In this document: piece by piece, positions 43,909-52,772 of the stretch
How positions within the stretch are numbered: the first letter of the stretch is position 1
Layout: the number at the start of each line of letters is the position of its first letter
Source: CAJCJE01 sp963818685
Lineage (GTDB): Bacteria; Actinomycetota; Actinomycetes; Mycobacteriales; Pseudonocardiaceae
Length of the DNA: 64,000 nucleotides
Direction: 5' to 3'
Assembly (NCBI GenBank): GCA_963818685.1
Contig: CAWFTJ010000007.1
Coordinates: 124,001 to 188,000 of the forward strand
The notes under the pieces: generated by a model
What the model was told of the DNA's origin: nothing
Databases searched by the model: none
What the model saw: only the letters and a program-made list of their open reading frames with translations
Program-made: the position numbers and the translations under genes

Positions 43909-44853
43909 ATGAGCATCGTCGAGGACGCCCGCCGCGCGCTCGGGCCCGTTGGCGTGTATCTGCCCGTGTCGTTCACGAGCATGCCGCCGATGCCCGAACA
44001 GCGCGATGCCGCGGTACGGCTGGAGCAGGCGGGCTACCCAGCGATCTGGGTGAACGAAGCGCTCGGCAAGGACGCCTTCACACAGGTGGCGATCTTGCTC
44101 GCGGCCACGGACAACGTTGTTTTCGGCAGCGGGATCGTCAACATCTGGGTCAGGGAGCCGCAGACCGCCCATGCCGCCGCGGCCACCCTCGCACAGGCCC
44201 ACCCCGGCCGGTTCGTGCTCGGCATCGGTGTCGGCTATCCACAACAGGCGGCTGCCATCGGCCGCGAGTTCGGCAGACCGATGGCAACGCTCCGCGACTA
44301 CCTCGGCCGAATGACCGAGCAGGCATTCCTCCCCGCGCCGGACGCCCGGTATCCCCGGATCCTCGGCGCGAACGGCCCGAAGATGACCGCGCTGGGCGCG
44401 GAGATCGCCGACGGAGCGCTGCCCGCGATGTGCTCGCCGGAATTCACCGCGCAGGCAAGAGAACTGCTCGGACCGGACAAGTTGCTGGTCGTCGGCATGT
44501 CCATCAAGGGGGAGTTCGCTCCCAACTCGCCCGACGAGGTAGCGGTCCGGGCCAAGGAGCACCACGAGGCAGGTGCCGACCACGTTATTCTGATGCCGGA
44601 CACGGACGGCGGTCTCGACGAGAACGTCACCGAACTCGAACGACTCGCACCGACGGTCGTCACCTGGCGGCGCTCGCCCGTCGTGCCGGAGGCTGTCCAG
44701 CTGGGTGCTGTTCGGCTGGGTGCTGTTCGGCTGGGGGAGTCCATGATCCGTCGACCGCGATGCCAGCGGCCGCGGCGATCCGGTCGCGGGATTCCAACAC
44801 CCGTGCGCGTAGCGCCGGCAGGTCCACGCCGAGCAGCCGACCGTCCCGTTTGA
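43909..44853 (+). CDS. LLM-class F420/FMN-dependent oxidoreductase
   Basis: The 314-residue luciferase-like oxidoreductase has AIWVNEALGKDAF, then VVFGSGIVNIWVREP and the RFVLGIGVGYP turn of the F420-dependent TIGR03620-like group. AAGGAG stands before the ATG at 43909. After about residue 265 (TWRRSPVV) the tail is low-complexity and overlaps a gene remnant on the other strand, with two 15-bp repeats. The true C-terminus was probably changed when that remnant moved next to it. Substrate is unknown. Confidence 0.78.
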   Translation: MSIVEDARRALGPVGVYLPVSFTSMPPMPEQRDAAVRLEQAGYPAIWVNEALGKDAFTQVAILLAATDNVVFGSGIVNIWVREPQTAHAAAATLAQAHPGRFVLGIGVGYPQQAAAIGREFGRPMATLRDYLGRMTEQAFLPAPDARYPRILGANGPKMTALGAEIADGALPAMCSPEFTAQARELLGPDKLLVVGMSIKGEFAPNSPDEVAVRAKEHHEAGADHVILMPDTDGGLDENVTELERLAPTVVTWRRSPVVPEAVQLGAVRLGAVRLGESMIRRPRCQRPRRSGRGIPTPVRVAPAGPRRAADRPV

Positions 44854-45190
44854 CCGCTCTGCCAGCGACGAAGACGCTGTCCACCAGACCGGGGTGGCCT
44901 GCGGCGACGATCGTGCCCGCGACGTTGTTGATCGGGAAGATCGGAGAGTTCTCGGCATCGAGCAGGATCAGGTCGGCGTCCTTGCCGACGGTGATGCTGC
45001 CGGTCCTGGCGTCCAGTCCGCACGTGCGGGCACCGTCTCGCGTGGCGAACTCGACGAAGTCCCGCGCGGTCAGGCCACCGTCCAGGCCGCGCTGCACGGC
45101 GAAGGCAGTGCGCATGGTGGCGAACATGTCGCCGCCGGCGGACGGACAGTCGTCGATCGACAGTGAAGGGCGGATTCCGGCGGCCAGCAT
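44660..45190 (-). pseudogene. 5'-truncated amidohydrolase remnant
   Basis: The 176-residue open frame is only the C-terminal part of a metal-dependent amidohydrolase (AtzA/TrzN/cytosine-deaminase group): AAGIRPSLSIDDCPSAGGDM at its start, then ATRDGARTCGLDARTGSITV and GKDADLILLDAENS. The N-terminal metal-binding HxH region is absent, and the upstream frame stops at 45197. The truncation point lies beside the truncation point of a MarR remnant on the other strand. Confidence 0.8.
44701..44730 (+). repeat. Two perfect 15-bp tandem repeats
   Basis: CTGGGTGCTGTTCGG occurs twice, at 44701-44715 and 44716-44730, followed by a partial copy. It lies in the overlapping 3' ends of the LLM gene and the amidohydrolase remnant, encoding PAEQH repeats in the latter. 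Confidence 0.85.
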
Positions 45191-45197
45191 CCTCCGT

Positions 45198-45305
45198 CAT
45201 GGCGGCAACATCCGTCGCTACTTCCTCGACTCGCTCACGCCAGAACAGGCCACGACCATCCGGACCTGGAGCGAGCAGGTGATCGATCGGTTTGCAGAGC
45301 GCTGA
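45198..45305 (+). pseudogene. C-terminal remnant of a MarR-like regulator
   Basis: The frame HGGNIRRYFLDSLTPEQATT ending IDRFAER and a stop at 45303-45305 resembles the last helix of MarR-family regulators (RxxFLDxLTPEQ). Nothing upstream continues it: the sequence switches to the oppositely oriented amidohydrolase remnant at about 45195. It looks like the surviving 3' end of a gene whose 5' part was deleted. Confidence 0.55.
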
Positions 45306-45349
45306 TCTCGAATTTGTGCACCGATCCGATCGATGGCACACTCGGATGC

Positions 45350-46051
45350 ATGAACGCAGGGCGAACCGCGCGCGACCGGGCCAGGGCGGAGCTGACGGCC
45401 GAGATCAAGAAGGAGGCCCGGCGGCAGCTGGCCACGGAGGGTGGCGGTGGCCTGTCTCTGCGCGCGGTCGCCCGCGAGTTGGGCATGGTGTCCTCGGCCC
45501 TGTACCGCTACTTCGCCAGCCGGGACGAGCTGCTGACCGCGCTGATCGTCGATGCCTACGGGGCACTGGCGGACACGGCGCAGGCCGCGGACGAGCAGGT
45601 GACCTCGCGCGATCCTCGGCAGCGCTGGCTGCGGATCGGCCATGCCATCCGGGGCTGGGCAGTGGCCAACCCGCACGAGTACACGTTGATCTACGGCTCG
45701 CCCGTGCCCGGCTACCGGGCCCCACAGGACACGGTGATTCCGGCCGCGCGCACGTACATCCTGCTGGTCGACGTGATCAGGGACGCCTGGCTGGCCGGCA
45801 CCCTGAAGCCAACCTTCGCCGGCCCGCCGCTGTCGCAGGGGCTGACCGCCCAGTACGCGACGTTCGGTCCCCAGATCGCCCCCGACCTGCCGGCCGAGGC
45901 GTTGCACCGCGGGTTCATGGCGCTCACCCAGCTGTTCGGCATGCTCAATTTCGAGCTGTTCGGCCAGTTCGTCGGCAGTGTCGACCCGTCGGACGAGTTC
46001 TTTGCCGACGCCCTGGAGCGGACGGCCGATTTCCTCGGCCTGCCCTCGTGA
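45350..46051 (+). CDS. TetR-family regulator
   Basis: The 233-residue protein has a TetR helix-turn-helix (LSLRAVARELGMVSSALYRY, residues about 37-56) and a C-terminal WHG-type domain (GFMALTQLFGMLNFELFGQF). The ATG at 45350 gives the expected length; a start 12 codons upstream is possible. It precedes a second TetR gene on the same strand. Targets are not apparent. Confidence 0.82.
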   Translation: MNAGRTARDRARAELTAEIKKEARRQLATEGGGGLSLRAVARELGMVSSALYRYFASRDELLTALIVDAYGALADTAQAADEQVTSRDPRQRWLRIGHAIRGWAVANPHEYTLIYGSPVPGYRAPQDTVIPAARTYILLVDVIRDAWLAGTLKPTFAGPPLSQGLTAQYATFGPQIAPDLPAEALHRGFMALTQLFGMLNFELFGQFVGSVDPSDEFFADALERTADFLGLPS

Positions 46052-46070
46052 CCGCGACCTGCTGGCAACT

Positions 46071-46079
46071 TGACTGACT
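46071..46079. promoter_or_regulatory. TGACTGACT element upstream of the second TetR gene
   Basis: TGACTGACT occurs here, 26 bases before the ATG of the TetR gene, and again at 46716-46724, 25 bases before the SDR gene. The repeat at the same distance from both starts suggests a shared regulator site or promoter element. Confidence 0.45.
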
Positions 46080-46104
46080 AGCCACTCTCCTACATGCTGG
46101 AGGC

Positions 46105-46671
46105 ATGCCCCGCCCCAGAAGTGACGACAAGCGTGCCGCGATCATCGCCGCGGCCACGCGTGTCATCGCGGCTCAGGGACTTGGCGCGGCGACGGCGACG
46201 ATCGCGAGGGATGCCGGTGTCTCCAACGGGTCGCTGTTCACCTACTTCGACACCAAGGCCGACCTGCTCAACCAGGTGTACCTCGAACTGAAGACGGACA
46301 TGGGGGCGGCGATACTCAGTGGTCTGCCCACCGACGGCGACGTGCGCGAGCAGGTGCGGCACCTGTGGTCCCGATGGTTGCGCTGGGCGACCGCCAACCC
46401 TGACAAGCGTCGCGCGCTCGCGCAGCTCGACGTCTCGGACGAGATCACGTCGGCCACCCGTCAGGCCGCGCGCCGCTCAGAGGAGGGCGTCGCGGAGATC
46501 CTGGAGCGTACTCGCGCGAACGGGCCCATGCGCGACGCGCAGCTGGAGTACGTGGTTGCCCTGGCCAGTGCCCTCGCCGAGGCCACCATCGGCTTCATCA
46601 TCCGCGATCCCGACAACGCGGACAGGCACGGCAGCACCGGCTTCGACGTCCTCTGGCGAATGATCGCCTGA
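46105..46671 (+). CDS. TetR-family regulator of the SDR gene
   Basis: The 188-residue protein has a TetR helix-turn-helix (ATATIARDAGVSNGSLFTYF, about 29-48) and a short ligand domain. It lies 77 bases before an SDR gene on the same strand, and both have a TGACTGACT element upstream, so it probably represses itself and the SDR. Confidence 0.85.
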   Translation: MPRPRSDDKRAAIIAAATRVIAAQGLGAATATIARDAGVSNGSLFTYFDTKADLLNQVYLELKTDMGAAILSGLPTDGDVREQVRHLWSRWLRWATANPDKRRALAQLDVSDEITSATRQAARRSEEGVAEILERTRANGPMRDAQLEYVVALASALAEATIGFIIRDPDNADRHGSTGFDVLWRMIA

Positions 46672-46715
46672 CTTACTCGGTGATGGTGCGCTCGTGGGCA
46701 ATCCGTACCCGTAAA

Positions 46716-46724
46716 TGACTGACT
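46716..46724. promoter_or_regulatory. TGACTGACT element upstream of the SDR gene
   Basis: Second copy of the element found at 46071-46079. It is followed by GGACAGACAACTAAGGAG, whose AAGGAG is the SDR ribosome site. Confidence 0.45.
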
Positions 46725-46748
46725 GGACAGACAACTAAGGAGACAGCC

Positions 46749-47711
46749 ATGGAGCCCAGTGATGGTCACCCGTCAGGCGACACCGCCTACGTCATCACCG
46801 GCCCGACCTCCGGCATCGGCCGCCGCACAGCCCTCAACCTGGCTCGGCACGGCACCGTCGTCCTGGTCGGTCGCGATCAACGCAAACTGGACGAGGTCCA
46901 GCAAACGATCCAGTGCCAGGGTGGGAAGGCGGAGTCGGTGGTCTGTGACCTGTCGGACCTGGCGAGCGTGCGCCGCGCGGCTCAACTGATCATCGAGTCG
47001 CGCCTGCCCATCGGCGGCCTGCTCAACAACGCCGGCATCTTCCCGACCCGGGCCAGCAAGAACGCCCTCGGCTGGGACATGACCTTCGCGACCAACCATC
47101 TCGGGCCGTTCGCGTTCACCGAAGCACTCGCACCGCACCTGCCGGACGGCGCGCAGATCGTCTTCACCTGCTCCGGCGTTGAGGACCCCGAGCGCAAACC
47201 CGCCGTGATCGCCGGTTTTCGCGGCGGCCGCTACATTTCCGCCGAGGCGAGCGCGCGTGGCGAGTGGGCGGCAGGCGGCTCCAAGCTGCCCGGCGGAGAC
47301 GCCTACGCAACGTCCAAGCAGTGCAACCTCGCGACGGTACTGGAGTTCGCCCGCGAGATGCCCCGGTTGCGGGTCAACGCGGTCGAGCCGGGTTTCAGTC
47401 CGGGCACCGATCTTGGCAGGGACAGCAACATGTTCCTCCGTATGTTGGGGAAATACGTGCTCTCGCCGCTGGCGCCGTTCATCAAGTACTGGAGCAACCC
47501 CAAGACGGCCGCCCGCGTGATCACCAAGATCCTCACCGACAACTCGCCTCGCACCGGCGTCTACTACGACGAGAACGGCTATCCGATGAACGGCTCCCGC
47601 CAGGTCCGCGACCCGGAGTTCACCAAGCGCGTCGTCGCCGAAACCCGCGCCATGCTCGGGCGACTGGTAGATGCCGCGGATGAGGTGATCCCGATCTCAG
47701 GAGGGGCTTGA
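46749..47711 (+). CDS. Short-chain dehydrogenase/reductase
   Basis: The 320-residue SDR has the cofactor loop TGPTSGIG (17-24), NNAG (93-96), Ser142 and the catalytic YATSK (Tyr186, Lys190). It resembles the retinol-dehydrogenase-like SDRs. AAGGAGA precedes the ATG. The stop overlaps the end of the convergent hypothetical gene by 15 bases. Likely controlled by the upstream TetR protein; substrate is unknown. Confidence 0.85.
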   Translation: MEPSDGHPSGDTAYVITGPTSGIGRRTALNLARHGTVVLVGRDQRKLDEVQQTIQCQGGKAESVVCDLSDLASVRRAAQLIIESRLPIGGLLNNAGIFPTRASKNALGWDMTFATNHLGPFAFTEALAPHLPDGAQIVFTCSGVEDPERKPAVIAGFRGGRYISAEASARGEWAAGGSKLPGGDAYATSKQCNLATVLEFAREMPRLRVNAVEPGFSPGTDLGRDSNMFLRMLGKYVLSPLAPFIKYWSNPKTAARVITKILTDNSPRTGVYYDENGYPMNGSRQVRDPEFTKRVVAETRAMLGRLVDAADEVIPISGGA

Positions 47712-48344
47712 GTTCGCACCGGGTAGCGGGTAGTTGGTGGTGAGGAACTCACGCAGTTGCTCGGTCGCTTCGAGTAGTGCGATTTCGGTCGCTTCCATTC
47801 CGTCCAGAAGTTGGGAGACTTCCGCGTCGGTGTGGGACTGATCGAACCAACGATCGAAGTTCTTGCGATGTGCCCGAACCCATTCGGCGCGGGCGGCGGT
47901 CGCCTGGTCGAACTGATTCAGCAGCGTTGGGCAGTACGCGCTCAGAATGGTTCGCAGACCCCGCCGGGCCGCTCGCCGCTTTCTGGAACCCCGCAGTCTC
48001 AACAGTGCGGGAATGTGACCGTTGAGCACAGCTTCGCTGTCGGCCGCGACACGTTCCATATATCCCCACCCGATGTTCGAAACTGCCATCTGGCTTGGCC
48101 CGCTTGTGATCACTTGACCTGCGGTCGGATCTTTCCGGACAAGTGCGAGGTGCCGAGCATACCGACTTGTTTCCGCTGCCATATCGGACCACTCGTACAG
48201 AATCGCGTGTAGCTCCAGAAGCGCGTCGTGTGTGTCCGGCCACGGAGGAAGCTGACCAGCCTTTCGCAGTCCCTGCAGAACACCCGCACCAACCTTGGCC
48301 ACCAGTTCGGCTTCTTTGGCACCGGGAAGAGGAAGATGAGTCAT
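47697..48344 (-). CDS. Hypothetical protein paired with a Clp-N protein
   Basis: The 215-residue helical protein contains a basic middle segment (RLRGSRKRRAARRGLR) and several conserved-looking tryptophans (PPWPDTHDALLELHAILYEW). No family was recognised. It follows the Clp N-domain gene by 17 bases, so the two are co-transcribed. It may be a partner or client of that protein. Confidence 0.6.
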   Translation of the reverse strand: MTHLPLPGAKEAELVAKVGAGVLQGLRKAGQLPPWPDTHDALLELHAILYEWSDMAAETSRYARHLALVRKDPTAGQVITSGPSQMAVSNIGWGYMERVAADSEAVLNGHIPALLRLRGSRKRRAARRGLRTILSAYCPTLLNQFDQATAARAEWVRAHRKNFDRWFDQSHTDAEVSQLLDGMEATEIALLEATEQLREFLTTNYPLPGANSSPS

Positions 48345-48361
48345 GTGGGCCGTCCTGTCGG

Positions 48362-48961
48362 TTAGTTGGTGCTGCTTGCGTCGGTACCAGGTTGTTCCAG
48401 CGCCGCAAGCCGTTGCAGAATATTGATGATCGCGGTTTCGATGATGGCAAGGCGCTTGTCGAGATCGGTCGGTGGAGTGGGGAGACGGTGTTCCCCGGCC
48501 GGGGAGAAAGAACTCCGGCCGGGTTCGGGATCGATCGCGTCCACCAGTACCAGCCGGCGCACCCGGTCCAGGTCCACGTGCAGTGCGCGCGGCACCTGCA
48601 CGCCGACACCTTCGCCTTCTCGGGTCAGGCCGAGCAGTTGGTGTCCGCTGCTGATTCGGTCATGGCCGAGTTGTAGCGCCTCGCGGCGGCTGAGGTCGAG
48701 CACCCGGTTCAACCGTGGGGTGAATGGCAACGTCTCGGGAACTGGCGGGTGGCCTGCGCCGATGATGGCGTCGACCTGTTGGCGGGCGTCGGCCAGGGTG
48801 CAGCCGACGCTTGCCAGCACTCGGGCCCCGATCCCGCCCTCGACGCCGATCAGGCCCAGCAGCAGGTGCTCGGTACCGACGTTGTGATGGCCCAGTCTCC
48901 TGGCCTCGGTCCGAGCCCGCTCGATGACCTGCCGAGCCTGATCGCTGAAGTTCTCGAACAT
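48362..48961 (-). CDS. Clp N-domain protein
   Basis: The 199-residue protein consists of the tandem Clp N-terminal repeat: MFENFSDQARQVIERARTEA with GTEHLLLGLIGVEG, then a second repeat FTPRLNRVLDLSRREALQLG with SSGHQLLGLTREGEG. It lacks the AAA+ ATPase modules of ClpC. A C-terminal linker and a short predicted helix (LDKRLAIIETAIINILQRLA) could mediate oligomerisation. Such proteins may act as adaptors or bind arginine-phosphorylated-type substrates. AAGGGG supports the ATG at 48961. Confidence 0.85.
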   Translation of the reverse strand: MFENFSDQARQVIERARTEARRLGHHNVGTEHLLLGLIGVEGGIGARVLASVGCTLADARQQVDAIIGAGHPPVPETLPFTPRLNRVLDLSRREALQLGHDRISSGHQLLGLTREGEGVGVQVPRALHVDLDRVRRLVLVDAIDPEPGRSSFSPAGEHRLPTPPTDLDKRLAIIETAIINILQRLAALEQPGTDASSTN

Positions 48962-49008
48962 CAGGCACCCCTTTTCAACGGCGGATTCGGTGGACGAATC
49001 GAGTATCG

Positions 49009-49464
49009 TTACTCCCGCTCGATCCTGCGCAGACCGTGCGCGGGCGTCCACCACTCGACGACGAGCCTGGTGGCTTCGTCGTCGAGGTGGGTGTGCACGA
49101 CCTCGGTGATGTCGGCGTGGAAGAGTTCGCCGTCCGACCCTTCGGCGTCCGGGACGGCGGGAATCGCCCGACCGGAGAGTTTCGCCTCGCCCGGCCATTG
49201 CGCCTCGGAACCTTCTACGGGATCGACCGTGGCGCTGTGCAGGGCGAACCGCGGATCACGACGCAGGTCCGCGCCCTTGCGCGCGTTGGGCATCGAGCCG
49301 AAGGTCAGATTGCCGTCCTTGAAGACCGTCTCGATACCGGAAATCCGCGGCGACCCGTCGGCTCGCACCGTTGCGATCGTCTTGTGTCTGTGCGCGTCGA
49401 ACAGCGCCTGCACACGCCGTGCGAACTCCGGCGCCGCCTGTTCGACATCCTGCCATGCCGTCAT
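49009..49464 (-). CDS. PNPOx-fold (PPOX-class) flavin/F420 protein
   Basis: The 151-residue split-barrel protein begins EFARRVQALFDAHRHKTIAT and has RADGSPRISGIE and PNARKGADLRRDPRFALHS, which are typical of the PPOX-class F420- or FMN-dependent family. The cofactor cannot be decided. It stands alone, downstream of a decayed radical SAM gene. Confidence 0.82.
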   Translation of the reverse strand: MTAWQDVEQAAPEFARRVQALFDAHRHKTIATVRADGSPRISGIETVFKDGNLTFGSMPNARKGADLRRDPRFALHSATVDPVEGSEAQWPGEAKLSGRAIPAVPDAEGSDGELFHADITEVVHTHLDDEATRLVVEWWTPAHGLRRIERE

Positions 49465-49485
49465 GCGCCCATAATCGCACGGCGG

Positions 49486-50610
49486 TCATTTCGGTTCTTT
49501 CGTCTGGTCATGCTCGGCCTTGCGCGCGGAAAGATCCGGCGTTCGATCCACAGTGGACAGAAGCTCGCGGTAGCTGCCTAGCATGTGATCGCCGAGACGC
49601 TGGTAGAAGGGCGGCAACGTCGTGGTCCGTCCTTCGTGGAACGCCGGGAACCCGGCATCGGCGCGCAGCATCTCCAGTATCCGGTGGAAGCTCCTGATGT
49701 CGGCCCGGAAGCTCGCGGTGCGTGCCCTGTGCACGTAGCCGATGATGCGGTTCGGCGATGTCGCAAGACGCCTGCGCAGCATCGCGGGCGACGCGGCATG
49801 ACCGTAGAGTTCGATCAGCTTCTCTTAGTAGGTCACCGGGTCATAGTGTTTGAGCGTGGTGACCAGGTAGGGCGCATAGTAGAAGCTGAACGGCATCGTG
49901 GTCAGGATGCGCCCGGCCGCGGTGAGCTCGTCGTGCAGCGGCGTACCGCCGAAGGGCACCGGAATGTTGATCGTCGGCCAGACGGACGGGGTACGGTCCA
50001 TGAACCGCTTCGTCAGCTCGACCGGCGCATCGCCCCGATCGGTGTCGAGGCCGAACATGAAGTTCGCCTGTAGGTACGGCACGTTCTCGGCGAGCTGCCC
50101 GAAATGCTCCGCGATCCGGTCGACCTTGTCCTCGCCACCGGCGCGGCCGAGACCGGCCTTGTTCCAGTAGTCCGTCCACGACTCGACGCCGGGGGCGACC
50201 ATCACGCAGTTGGTCTCCTTCAGCCGCCGGGGCCGGTCCCCGCGCAGCACGGTCAGGGAGCTCTCGATGATGTAGGGCGGTCGCCGGTCCAGTGGCTGGG
50301 CTTCCAGGGTCGTGAAGACCTGATCGAACCGCACCGCGCGCGTAGGCCAGGTGACTGACCTGGGTGTAGCAGCCGATGAACACGACGTCCAGGTCGGTGG
50401 GCAGCAGACGGTGCGGTGCGCCGAGACCGTAGTAGGTGGCGTAACGGGTGTCATGGCCGAGCCGACGGCACCACACCGAGATGGCCTGGGGCGTGATGCT
50501 GGCGAACTGTTCGGTCATGAGCAGCCGGTAGGCCACCTCCGCTGGCCGGCGCGTCGGCGGAGCAAGGATGTCGAGGATGCCACGAACTGCATCGTGGACT
50601 CTACGCCGTG
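49486..50610 (-). pseudogene. B12-binding radical SAM protein, decayed
   Basis: Three pieces of one protein are seen. A B12-binding-type N-terminus lies at about 50610-50345 (FASITPQAISVWCRRLGHDT, then LDVVFIGCYTQVSHLAYA). A C-terminal part of the radical SAM domain runs from about 50340 to 49825 in a shifted frame (YIIESSLTVLRGDRPRRLKE, then NIPVPFGGTPLHDEL). After an in-frame TAA at 49825-49827 comes EKLIELYGHAASPAMLRRRL, ending at 49486. The segment between the first two pieces, which should carry the Fe-S CxxxCxxC cluster, is missing, and the join is out of frame. The N-terminal frame has no obvious start before Met at 50518. The gene cannot make a working enzyme. Confidence 0.78.
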
Positions 50611-50680
50611 GCGTGACATATGGACTAGGTGCTTCTTGGGTTCTGGGTGGATGCTGGGTGTCTTCAGCGGAGGTGTCGGC

Positions 50681-51655
50681 GTGAGTGCTGTGGTCGTGAC
50701 GGATCTGCGCAAGACCTATGGCCTGGTCGAGGCCGTCTGCGGCGTGAGTTTCACCGTCGAGGAGGGTGAGATCTTCGCGCTGCTCGGACCCAACGGTGCC
50801 GGCAAGACGACCACCCTGGAGATCCTGGAAGGGTTCCGTCAGCGCGACAGCGGCGCCGTGCGGGTGCTCGGCCACGATCCGGGCGACCGGGCTTCTGGCC
50901 GAATGCTGCGTGAGCAGATCGGGCTGGTGTTGCAGGACATCGCGGTCGAGCCCTACCTCACGGTGAGCGAGACGATCGCGCGCAACGCGGGCTACTACCC
51001 GAATCCACGGGGGATCGCCGAGGTGATCGACCTCGTCGACCTGACAGGGCAGCGCAAGCAGAAGGTGAAGGATCTCTCCGGTGGCCAGAAGCGCCGCCTC
51101 GATCTGGCGCTCGGCATGGTCGGGAACCCGAAGCTGCTGTTTCTCGACGAGCCGACCACCGGATTCGATCCGAACGCCCGCCGTGGCGCCTGGGAAGTCG
51201 TGGCGAACCTGCGGGCGGCGGGCACCACGATCGTGCTCACCACCCACTACATGGACGAGGCGCAGGTGCTGGCCGACCGGGTCGCCGTGCTCGCCAAGGG
51301 CCAGATCGTCGCGCACGGCACCCCGGCCACGATCGGCGGGCGCGATTCCGAGCTGACCCGAATCCGGTTCGCGCTGCCGGATGGCGCCGCCATCGCCGAC
51401 CTGCCGCTCACCACGAGTACCGGCACGGACGGACTGGTCACCGTCGAGACCGAAGAGCCGACCAGGCTGCTGCACCAGCTCACCGGCTGGGCCCTCGACC
51501 GTGGCGTGACGCTCGCGGGGCTGTCCGTGGAGCGGCCCAGCCTTGAGGACATCTATCTACGGCTGACCGGCAACAACTCGCAGCCCGAGAAAGCCGAGAA
51601 AGCCGATCAGGCGAAACCGCGCAGGCGTCGGCGACTGGCAGGGACCGGACGATGA
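50681..51655 (+). CDS. ABC exporter ATP-binding protein
   Basis: The 324-residue ATPase has Walker A GPNGAGKT (36-43), signature LSGGQKRRLDLALG and Walker B LLFLDEPTTGFDP, with a C-terminal extension typical of drug-export (DrrA-like) ATPases. The GTG at 50681 has GGAGG seven bases upstream and is preferred over the ATG at 50651. The stop overlaps the permease gene as ATGA. Exports probably a lipid or drug-like substrate; none is suggested by neighbours. Confidence 0.85.
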   Translation: MSAVVVTDLRKTYGLVEAVCGVSFTVEEGEIFALLGPNGAGKTTTLEILEGFRQRDSGAVRVLGHDPGDRASGRMLREQIGLVLQDIAVEPYLTVSETIARNAGYYPNPRGIAEVIDLVDLTGQRKQKVKDLSGGQKRRLDLALGMVGNPKLLFLDEPTTGFDPNARRGAWEVVANLRAAGTTIVLTTHYMDEAQVLADRVAVLAKGQIVAHGTPATIGGRDSELTRIRFALPDGAAIADLPLTTSTGTDGLVTVETEEPTRLLHQLTGWALDRGVTLAGLSVERPSLEDIYLRLTGNNSQPEKAEKADQAKPRRRRRLAGTGR

Positions 51656-52443
51656 CCACCAACACCCAGACCGCACCCACCGGGCGTCGCAACGACCTGG
51701 CGTTGCTGGCCCACCAGATCCGCTACGAGCAGTTGTCGTTCTGGCGCAATCCACAGAGTGCGTTCTTCACGTTCGTGTTCCCGGTCGTGATCATCGTCAT
51801 TTTCGGGGCGGTGTTCGGTGGCAGTTCCGGCAGCTCGTTCTTCTACGGCCTGAACAGCCTGCAATACTACGTTCCGACGATCGCGGCGCTGTCCGTTCTC
51901 GGCGCCTGCTACAGCAATCTGGCGATCGTGCTCGCCATGCGGCGCCAGACCGGCATTCTCAAACGGCTCCGGGCCACTCCGCTGCCCGCGTGGATCTATT
52001 TCATCGGGCTGCTGGCACACTGCATCGTGATCAGCGTGGTCGAGGTCGCGTTGATCATCGGTGTCGGCCGCCTCTACGGCGTGCCGATGCCGACGCACTG
52101 GGTGGCGATCCTGGTCACGCTGGTGCTCGGCGCGGCGAGCTTCTGCGCGCTGGGCGTCGCGGTCGCCTCGCTGATCCGCAATTCCGAGGCCGCGCCCGCG
52201 GTGGTGCAGTTCATCCTCTTCCCGCTGGTGTTCATTTCCGGTACGTATTTCCCGATTCACTCGGACGTGCTCAATCGCATCGCCGACGTGTTGCCGGTGC
52301 GACCGTTCAACGAGGCGTTGTTGGGCCCGTTCGCGCAGCACACCGGCTTCGACTGGCCCCATCTCGCGGTGCTGCTCGCGTGGGGCGTCCTCGGCGCGGC
52401 GGTCGCGGTGCGGCGGTTCCGGTGGGACCCACGACCGGAATAG
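51652..52443 (+). CDS. ABC-2-type exporter permease
   Basis: A 263-residue membrane protein with six hydrophobic segments (first: SAFFTFVFPVVIIVIFGAVF) and the ABC-2 motif FILFPLVFISGTYFPI. It overlaps the ATPase gene as ATGA and forms a DrrAB-like exporter with it. Confidence 0.85.
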   Translation: MTTNTQTAPTGRRNDLALLAHQIRYEQLSFWRNPQSAFFTFVFPVVIIVIFGAVFGGSSGSSFFYGLNSLQYYVPTIAALSVLGACYSNLAIVLAMRRQTGILKRLRATPLPAWIYFIGLLAHCIVISVVEVALIIGVGRLYGVPMPTHWVAILVTLVLGAASFCALGVAVASLIRNSEAAPAVVQFILFPLVFISGTYFPIHSDVLNRIADVLPVRPFNEALLGPFAQHTGFDWPHLAVLLAWGVLGAAVAVRRFRWDPRPE

Positions 52444-52772
52444 GCCGAACAGACGCGCCGACGCACGTCCAGCGACACCGTCGCCGCCCGACACAACGCC
52501 GACGGAAGTTGTCCTCGATGGACAGTCCTTCTTGGACAGGTGGCCCCGACGTGACCGGCGGACCGGTCGTCGACTACACTGGGCAGCAGTCGCGGTTCTC
52601 GCGACGTGGTATCGCTTCCAGACCCCGGTGCCATCGGCGCTATCTGGGGAGGTCCGGGATGATTCCGGCCACTGGTTCGGCCACCCCGGCCACCCCCGCG
52701 ACATGTCGAGCGCCAAGATCCAATCTCCGGTGGGCGCCACTACGCGTGGCGCACCGCTGAGCGGCGACGACG
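52444..52772. other. Intergenic region upstream of the first GAF-ANTAR gene
   Basis: About 330 bases without a supportable gene. It holds CTACACTGGGCAGCAGT at 52574-52590, closely similar to a motif upstream of the second GAF-ANTAR gene, and the short dyad GTCGCGGTTCTCGCGAC just after it. Confidence 0.5.
52574..52590 (+). promoter_or_regulatory. Putative -10/promoter motif shared by GAF-ANTAR genes
   Basis: CTACACTGG followed by GCAGCAGT here matches CTACACTGG followed by CAACGGCAGT at 53542-53560. TACACT resembles an actinomycete -10 hexamer. The motif is about 190 bases before the first gene but directly before the ribosome site of the second. Confidence 0.4.

Noticed and set aside
44660..45190. 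Amidohydrolase frame considered as a complete small enzyme
   Set aside because: The N-terminal metal-binding histidines and half of the barrel are missing.
50351..50680. Upstream extension of the ABC ATPase frame to 50351
   Set aside because: The extra 110 residues have no similarity and overlap the radical SAM remnant; GGAGG supports the GTG at 50681.
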